This document shows positions 58,071 through 64,000 of a DNA stretch of 64,000 nt, piece after piece. Source of the DNA: Tamarix chinensis (lineage: Eukaryota; Streptophyta; Magnoliopsida; Caryophyllales; Tamaricaceae). How positions within the stretch are numbered: position 1 is the stretch's first letter; each line of letters starts with the position of its first letter. Position numbers and translations under genes: made by a program. Location: positions 126,717,122-126,781,121 of the forward strand of contig CM060172.1 of assembly GCA_030549775.1 (NCBI GenBank), written 5' to 3'. The notes below the pieces were generated by a model. The model was not told the DNA's origin and did not search any database. It worked only from the letters and a program-made list of their open reading frames with translations.

Positions 58071-59159
58071 CCTCTTTAAGTGATTAGTATTTTTTTGTAT
58101 CTTTTTCAACGAATTCCGCCCTAGACATACATGGATAACTTCAGCTATACTTATCCTCCCAAGAGGGCCCGCCTCATATCTTAAGACCGCTGCGCCTCCT
58201 AACTCGCCCGACATCCTTCCCTTAATCAGCTTACTCACTCCGGAAACCTGTCTCCTAAGTGTGTGGGTCTAGGCCCACCACCTTATACCCTAAAGTCCAC
58301 TCACCACCTTCCCTTAGGGTTTTCTCCAGAAACCCTAACTTGGGCCTATGTGGCCCACCCTTTTCGGCCTCGTACATCCAGAACCATTCTAGCACCCCTA
58401 CACATCACGACCCTTCGGTTCAACCCTCACTTCATGTCACCCTCATCCTCACTTATTATTTTAATCCTTCCCTTTTTCTTCTTTCCCCCATACCAAATCA
58501 GGGTTCCCTCTAAACTCTAGCCTAGTCTCCTAAGCACCCTTATTTTGGTCTACGTACTATTTTTCGCTCGAAACCCCCAAACGCCCAAACGACACTTCTC
58601 TTACCTTCCACACACCCCGAGGCATCTTTCTGTACGTAAGGTTCACCCCTATACGGACCTTAACCACCCATGCAAACCCTAGTTTCTCCTATTCCCTTCA
58701 CTAGCCAACTTACTTCCCCTTGGTTATCTTTCTTTCTAAATTTTCTTTTTCAAGTCCCCAAACTACATCACCACATCAAATACCCTAGCATGCATGTCCT
58801 AAGGCCACATCATATCACAACTTGTAGCACATCTGCATTAATACATAACAAAAACGATCACATAGACTTACCTTGAATCCAAGATGCGCTACACGTAAAA
58901 CAGGTAAGATAATGACATTTAAAACACGACACATAATCATGCGAGGCATCCAAGGCAAGTAGTTTACATATCACACAAGCGGCCTTAGTTAGACCCTTAT
59001 CTAAATCGGCGCCGGGTTTGGAGCACGCTCCTATGCCTCCCGGAAGTTTTCACTCGATTCACTTATAAGAGGGAAATACTATAGGTTAATCTCCCTCTAT
59101 CGGAATTATCAAAATCCCTATCTTATCCCAATCATGGCCTAATACTAAGGCTAATATTA

Positions 59160-59570
59160 ATAATTAATAGTTTATAAATAAAAAGGTAGGGTTATTATTA
59201 TTCTTAAGATAGTTAATCAATTTTACCACTAATCGAAGTAAGTCTTGGTATATTCACAATATTATGGTAAGGGTTCTAATAATGTTATTAACAGCACTAA
59301 TTATAATAAGAATACGAATAATAATGATAGTAGTAATGATAATAATGATGACAATAGTAATCAAAATCATAGTAGTAATAGTAGTAACAATAATAATAAT
59401 AATGTTAATATTAACAACGATAATAAGGTTAATAATACTAATAATAGTAATAGTGAAAATAGTGATAATAGTAATAGTAATAATAATAATGATAATAATA
59501 GTAATAGTAATAATAATAATAATAGTGACAGTACAAATCATAATAAGAATACTAAAGTAATAATGTTAAA

Positions 59571-59603
<33 letters not shown>

Positions 59604-60250
59604 GGATAATAACGATGGTAGTAATGGTTAAAGTAGTAAATATGGCAAATATAACGATAATAGTAATAATAATAATAATGATGATGATGTTGATAATAAT
59701 AATAATAATAAGGATAATAACGATGGTAGTAATGGTTAAAGTAGTAAATATGGCAAATATAACGATAATAGTAATAATAATAATAATGATGATGATGTTG
59801 ATAATAATAATAATAATAATACTAGTAATACTACTAATAATAATAATAATAGTAATAGTAATAATAATAATAAGAGTAAGAACAACAATACTAATAATAA
59901 TAACCACCATACCCATGATAATAATAATAATAACAATAATGATAATAATAATAATAGTAATAATACTAATAGTAGTAGGAATACTAAAATAATCATAATA
60001 ATAGAGGTAATAACGACATTAGTCATAGTTAGAGTAATAAACATGGTAATAATAATAATAATAATTATACCTTAAAAAGGTTTTAGTATTAATTAATACC
60101 ATTAATTAGAAGTTCTTAGTGGTAATGTTAGGACCTAATAATAATAATAGGGGTAGTAATAATAGTAATTATAGTAATAGTATTAATAATAATAATGGTA
60201 ATAATAATCATAATAAAATTAATAATAATAGTTAATAGTATTAAAAATCA
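59160..60250. repeat. Trinucleotide-repeat zone of family A copy 3, with a 108-bp tandem duplication
   Basis: More than 1 kb of interrupted (AAT/TAG/GAT)n. A segment with AAGGATAATAACGATGGTAG starts at 59602 and recurs at 59710, identical over its whole 108-bp period, showing recent duplication. All long N/S/I/V-rich frames here, on both strands, are artefacts. Confidence 0.92.
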
Positions 60251-60269
60251 TTAATACTTTTATTATTCA

Positions 60270-61270
60270 GGATCTAGGGTTCAAGGAGTTGGGCAACCTG
60301 GCTGGGGTGGTGGTGCCGACGGCGGCGGTGGAGGGAGGAAGAAATGGGGGAGGTGGATGTGGAGGTTAGGGGAGAGGAAATTAGGGGAAAATGGAGGTGT
60401 AGGGTGGTAGGGTAGGATCCCCTGGTTGTTTTGGGAGGTAGGGGTGGTGCTGCAGGCGGCGGTATGGACGGCGCTGGCGGCGCAAAGGTGGCGTGAGGGG
60501 GGTCGAATGGGTTGTTCAGGGAGGAAGTTTCGCACGACCGGGGCGGCTTGTGCTTGGAAAGGCAGGGAAATATGGTGGTTGGGTTCTGTAGAGGGTGGTG
60601 CAGGGAGGATTTTGGTGGCTGGAGCGGGCGGTAGAGGCGGCCGATGGTGGAGTAAGGGCTGGCTGAAGGTAGGGCGGCGCATGGTTTGGTTTTCTGGGTT
60701 CCAAATTTCGAACCCGATTAAGGCAGCCTTCGAGGCTATTTATAAGCCAATCAGAACGGGAAAATGACAAGGGTGCGAGGGAGAGTAGGGGGTTAGGGGT
60801 ATGGTCGTTGTCCGGCGAGAGTGGCCGGCGTAGAGGTCTGTAGTTGCAGACCGTGATCTATCGAGGAGGGCGAGGGGTTGCGTGCGAGAGGGGGTCGAAT
60901 TTTTTGGTCAAATCCGTAGGGGAGACAACGAGGAGAAGAGGGGAGAAATGACCGGTGCAGGCGTGGCGTTGCAGGCTCTCTTTTTTCGGCGAAAATCTCG
61001 ATGGCAGGGCTTCGATATGGAGGTTGAAGACGATGGGTTGGATCGGCGGTCCAAGGGAAAGGAAAAAGAAAGAGAGAAAGAGGCCAAACTGGCCACGAGA
61101 AAAGAGGGAGTAGCGCGGGAGGCTGGGCTGCGCAAGGGAGGGAGGCTGGGCTAGCAGGCCGGCCCAAGTCGGGGAGGAAGAAAATAAGGAAGAGAAGGAA
61201 AGAAAAGAAAAGGAAAAAGAGGGGAAAATGGAGGAAAAGAAAAAGGAAAAAGAAGGAAAAATGGTGGTTG
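60270..61270 (+). other. G-rich, CG-containing zone of family A copy 3
   Basis: Begins CAGGATCTAGGG and is rich in GGCGG, GGTGG and GGCCGG. Equivalent to the zones in copies 1 and 2. The open frames (for example 60426-60767, 60793-61167) overlap on both strands and are not shared between copies. Confidence 0.7.
60737..60746 (+). promoter_or_regulatory. Putative LTR TATA box (copy 3)
   Basis: TATTTATAAG after GAGGC, 948 bp from the LTR end, matching the positions in copies 1 and 2. Confidence 0.55.
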
Positions 61271-61699
61271 GATTAATTAGTATAATTTGGGTAATTTGGG
61301 GTGTTTCAATAAAACATAAATATTAAAATAATAATTAAATTCTCTTTTTAGGTTAATTTGGGGATTTTTGGAAGAATTTCCTTAAATTCCATTTTAATTA
61401 ATAAAACACTCTAATTTTCTCCAATTAATTTATTTATAAAGTTTATATTAATTTGAAACTATTTTATCCTTCTTATTTTTAAATAAAATAATTTATTTGA
61501 ATAAATCCCTAAAATAAAATCCTTAATTAGCTTAAAGTACAAAAATTCCTCCTATTTAAAACACTTATAAATTTCTTCTTGATTTGTCCTAATTAATTTC
61601 CTTTTATTTAATAAATTTGAATTATTTAATTAATTTTCAAAATAAAATTTTATTTAATGATAAATAATAAAATTAAAATTTTCGGGGCATTTCAGCTTG

Positions 61700-62348
61700 A
61701 AACTAGTCAGGATATAAACTAACTAGTTGTCTAATATAGTCCAACTTAGTTAGTTTAAACCTAAATTGCCAAAATTCAACCCATGACTCCCCATTAAGCC
61801 CCATCACGCATCAATCCTTACCAATAATCCCCTAATTCTGATTTTAATTTGGTGTGTAAGCTAAAGCTATTTAGTCTAGCTAGGAGACACCATTTGAGCT
61901 ACAAATGTGAAGATATGGCCTTATCCTATTCCATGGGCTTCTATCTAAGTACAAAGAGGTCGAGTATGTCATAAAAAATGCTACAAAACCCTTTACAACC
62001 AGAATTGCCAAGTGATGTCCCCTTGGCTTCTGTGCCTAGGTGTTGATGTTCTAGGTGGTCCCCACTAGTTATCGCAACCATAATTGGTGGTTATGGGGGT
62101 TAGCTTAGCCTTCTAGGTTGTTAGCTTAAGCTGCGAGTGGGTGAGCTAAATTGGAGATAATATTAAGCCAAATAAGTGGTCTTCAAAAGGTGATGGCTAG
62201 TTGAGTGGCTAAACATGTGCATGGGCTTACATGGCTTGCTTGATGTCAGGCTAGCAAGGTCCATTTGTCCCCCTTAATTTAATTAATAGTTTTATACCAA
62301 ACAAGAAGGGTTTTGTTTCCTTTATATTTAAGAATATTATTAGCTAAA
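61700..62348. other. Unassigned spacer between two family A LTRs
   Basis: Sequence of moderate GC with no coding region recognised. It may be part of an older repeat into which both LTRs inserted. Confidence 0.45.
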
Positions 62349-63115
62349 TGTAATACCCCAAATTTTACTATTTTTTTTAAAACCTTTAAATTTAAAACTC
62401 GTAAATTCTGGGGATGCTACCGCCACACTTAGTACCAGACCGGTTCACTCCTACCGTTCTAGACTTCTAGTACCAAGTGCTAAGCCTAAGAAAAATATTA
62501 CCATCATCATACATTAATACATAAATTAAAGTTTGCAAATCAATAATCAGAGTACGCATGAGTTTTACATAATCCAAAATATGAGAGATAGTTCTTCAGA
62601 GGATAAAAATAGCTACAATATTAAAATTGTTTCTAGAGTTTCAAACATAGTTAAAAGAGAAAAAGAATAATAATCTCATCATGGAAAAACTGGCCACGCC
62701 ACTCCAAGGACTTGATCTAGCCCAAAACATTACTTAGCCCCATCTGATGTCCCATAGACATCAATGACATCAAAGTAGGCATCTCCTACCTGCAACACGT
62801 CAGATGGGCCTTCTACTAGTGGAAATGAGCAGCACCCATAAAAGGGGTAATCAGTACGCTACGTACTGAGTAAGGTAACCGAGCACTAAGGCCAACACAC
62901 AAGTACATAAAATCATGCAGGATAATATAGAGCTTACAAATATTCAAACCCATACATATAATATACAAATTCATACAGGACAATATACAACTTATCAACG
63001 TTCAAGCCCATACACAAAGGCCCAAATAATCCAGATTAATTATGTAATTAATCTCTTATTGGAAATCGATTCACAACATACATTTTTATCATATCCATGC
63101 GAGTACGAAAACCTC

Positions 63116-63515
63116 CCACTACTATAACCGGTGGGTAGGTTACACATAGAGCATCTTGCCCTAACCACTATTATAACCGGTAGATTGGTCACACATAGGG
63201 TAAAAACCCTAACCACTATTCCTAACTAGTGGATCGGTTCGATTTCTGCTCACATAGTGTTTCACTATAAGTAATTAGTATTTTTTATGTGCCTTAGCAA
63301 AAACTCTGATTTATTTTTATTGAGCTCGGAATCCCCCACTATTATAACCGGTGGGCCGATCAAACATAGAACATCCTACCCTAACCACCATTATAACCAG
63401 TAGATTGGTCACACATAGGGAAAAAACCCTAACCACTATTATAATCGGTGGATCGGTCACACATAGGGTAAAAACCCTAACCACTATTTCTAACCGGTGG
63501 ATTGGCTGGACTCGT
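63116..63515 (+). repeat. Minisatellite blocks of family A copy 4
   Basis: Units CCACTAYTATAACCGGTGG start at 63116, 63165, 63213 and again from 63336, with 48-49 bp spacing and a 220-bp distance between blocks. Confidence 0.9.
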
Positions 63516-63624
63516 CTCAATATCTTCCACTTTAAGTGATTAATGTCTTAAGTATCTTATTCACAAGCTTTCACCCAGACATGCATGACTGACTCCTACT
63601 ATTCTTATCCTCCAAACCCTAGTT

Positions 63625-63830
63625 GACCACCACAACCATAGTTAACCATAGCATACCCTAACACACATGCAAACCCTAATTCTGTGTAAACCCTACTTCC
63701 ATGCTAACCCTAATTCCATGCAAACCCTAGCTCCAAGCAAACCCTACTTCCATGCAAACCTAACTTCCATGCAAACCCTACTTCCATGCAAACCCTAACT
63801 CTATGAAAACCCCAACTCTATATTATTACA
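63625..63830. repeat. CATGCAAACCCTA short repeats of copy 4
   Basis: About ten loose copies of a 16-18-bp CCATGCAAACCCTA-like unit. They correspond to the region that became a regular 39-bp array in copy 1. Confidence 0.85.
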
Positions 63831-64000
63831 CTCCCTATAATTATTTTACCAAACCTATCATGCATGTCTTATGGGCCACACCATACCACAATAATAACAC
63901 AATCCATACATATAATACACATGCCACAATTTAATGCACGAACCTACCTCAACTCCATATCATGCTGCATATATGATAGTTATACAAATACACATAAAAT

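Larger units (their letters stand above)
56941..61694 (+). mobile_element. Family A solo LTR, copy 3 (4754 bp, complete)
   Basis: Starts TGTAACACCCCC and ends GGGGCATTTCA with a perfect GCTTG target duplication. Order of modules: ACCGCCACACTTAATACC near the start; conserved GTGGGAATGAGCAGCACCC (57420-57438); minisatellite blocks (57654-57800, 57874-58070); C-rich/CATGCAAACCCTAG region (58250-58800); GCGCCGGGTTTGGAGCACG (59010-59028); trinucleotide zone (59160-60250); G-rich zone with TATA (60270-61270); AT-rich end almost identical in wording to copy 1. It is longer than copy 1 mainly because of the trinucleotide zone. No primer site, polypurine tract or coding domain, so it is a solo LTR. 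Confidence 0.95.
62349..64000 (+). mobile_element. Family A LTR, copy 4 (cut by window end)
   Basis: Starts TGTAATACCCC. It repeats the module order of the other copies: ACCGCCACACTTAGTACCAG (62420-62439), GAAATGAGCAGCACCC (62821-62836), minisatellite blocks and CCATGCAAACCCTA DNA. The preceding pentamer is CTAAA (62344-62348). The end lies outside the window, so whether it is solo or part of a full element is unknown. Confidence 0.9.

Noticed and set aside
57669..58238. R/G/W/P-rich frames resembling a repeat protein
   Set aside because: Direct translation of the 48-52-bp minisatellite units.
59245..60044. Several N/S-, I/V- and L-rich open frames
   Set aside because: Translations of interrupted AAT/TAG trinucleotide repeats; no real protein content.

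Overview
This is a nuclear segment from a flowering plant, most likely a eudicot. Evidence: overall AT-richness with many TAA/TA microsatellites, remnants of plant transposon superfamilies (Ty3/gypsy with an initiator-Met-tRNA-type primer site, Ty1/copia, LINE, CACTA, PIF/Harbinger, and a Cassandra-type 5S-derived LTR), and one intact plant-specific RR-TZF CCCH zinc-finger gene. I cannot name the species. No bacterial operon, CRISPR array, rRNA or tRNA gene was seen.

Layout. 0.5-1.3 kb: a 76-bp tandem array next to a broken CACTA transposase end. 3.2-8.9 kb: AT-rich, gene-free, with one possible LTR. 8.9-9.6 kb: the 3' end of a truncated LINE. 9.66-13.97 kb: a complete 4.3-kb solo LTR (family A, copy 1) with target-site duplication AAATA. 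14.6-17.0 kb: a decayed PIF/Harbinger transposon carrying both ORF1 and transposase. 19.27-19.56 kb: a Cassandra-like solo LTR with a 5S rRNA-derived core. About 20.4-31.0 kb: one old Ty3/gypsy element broken by two nested insertions, a 1.74-kb solo LTR in the integrase C-terminal coding region (duplication AGAAG) and a 2.6-kb PIF/Harbinger derivative in its 3' LTR (duplication TTA).

31.8-36.0 kb: the only intact host gene, encoding a 708-residue ankyrin plus RR-TZF CCCH protein close to Arabidopsis AtC3H30/OXS2 and AtC3H56. Its coding region has no intron. It has a probable 5'-UTR intron and several upstream ORFs. 36-41 kb: mostly gene-free flank with microsatellites, a cluster of GCCGA-type motifs and a copia fragment.

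41.55-46.12 kb: family A copy 2, inverted. 46.3-51.6 kb: an older related LTR-like block split by a 1.42-kb solo LTR (duplication CCCCT). 52.5 kb: a MITE-like palindromic element. 56.94-61.69 kb: family A copy 3 (duplication GCTTG). 62.35-64.0 kb: family A copy 4, cut by the window edge. Family A alone fills about 15.3 kb, nearly a quarter of the window.

The most notable structure is family A. Each complete copy is an unusually long solo LTR built of the same modules in the same order: TGTAACACCCC-like start, two blocks of a ~48-bp minisatellite, CCATGCA/CCCTAA-rich DNA, a trinucleotide-repeat zone, a GC-rich zone with a conserved TATA box, and a GGGRCATTTCA-like end. I found no new protein system. 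The novelty here lies in the repeats and in the upstream-ORF-rich leader of the zinc-finger gene.
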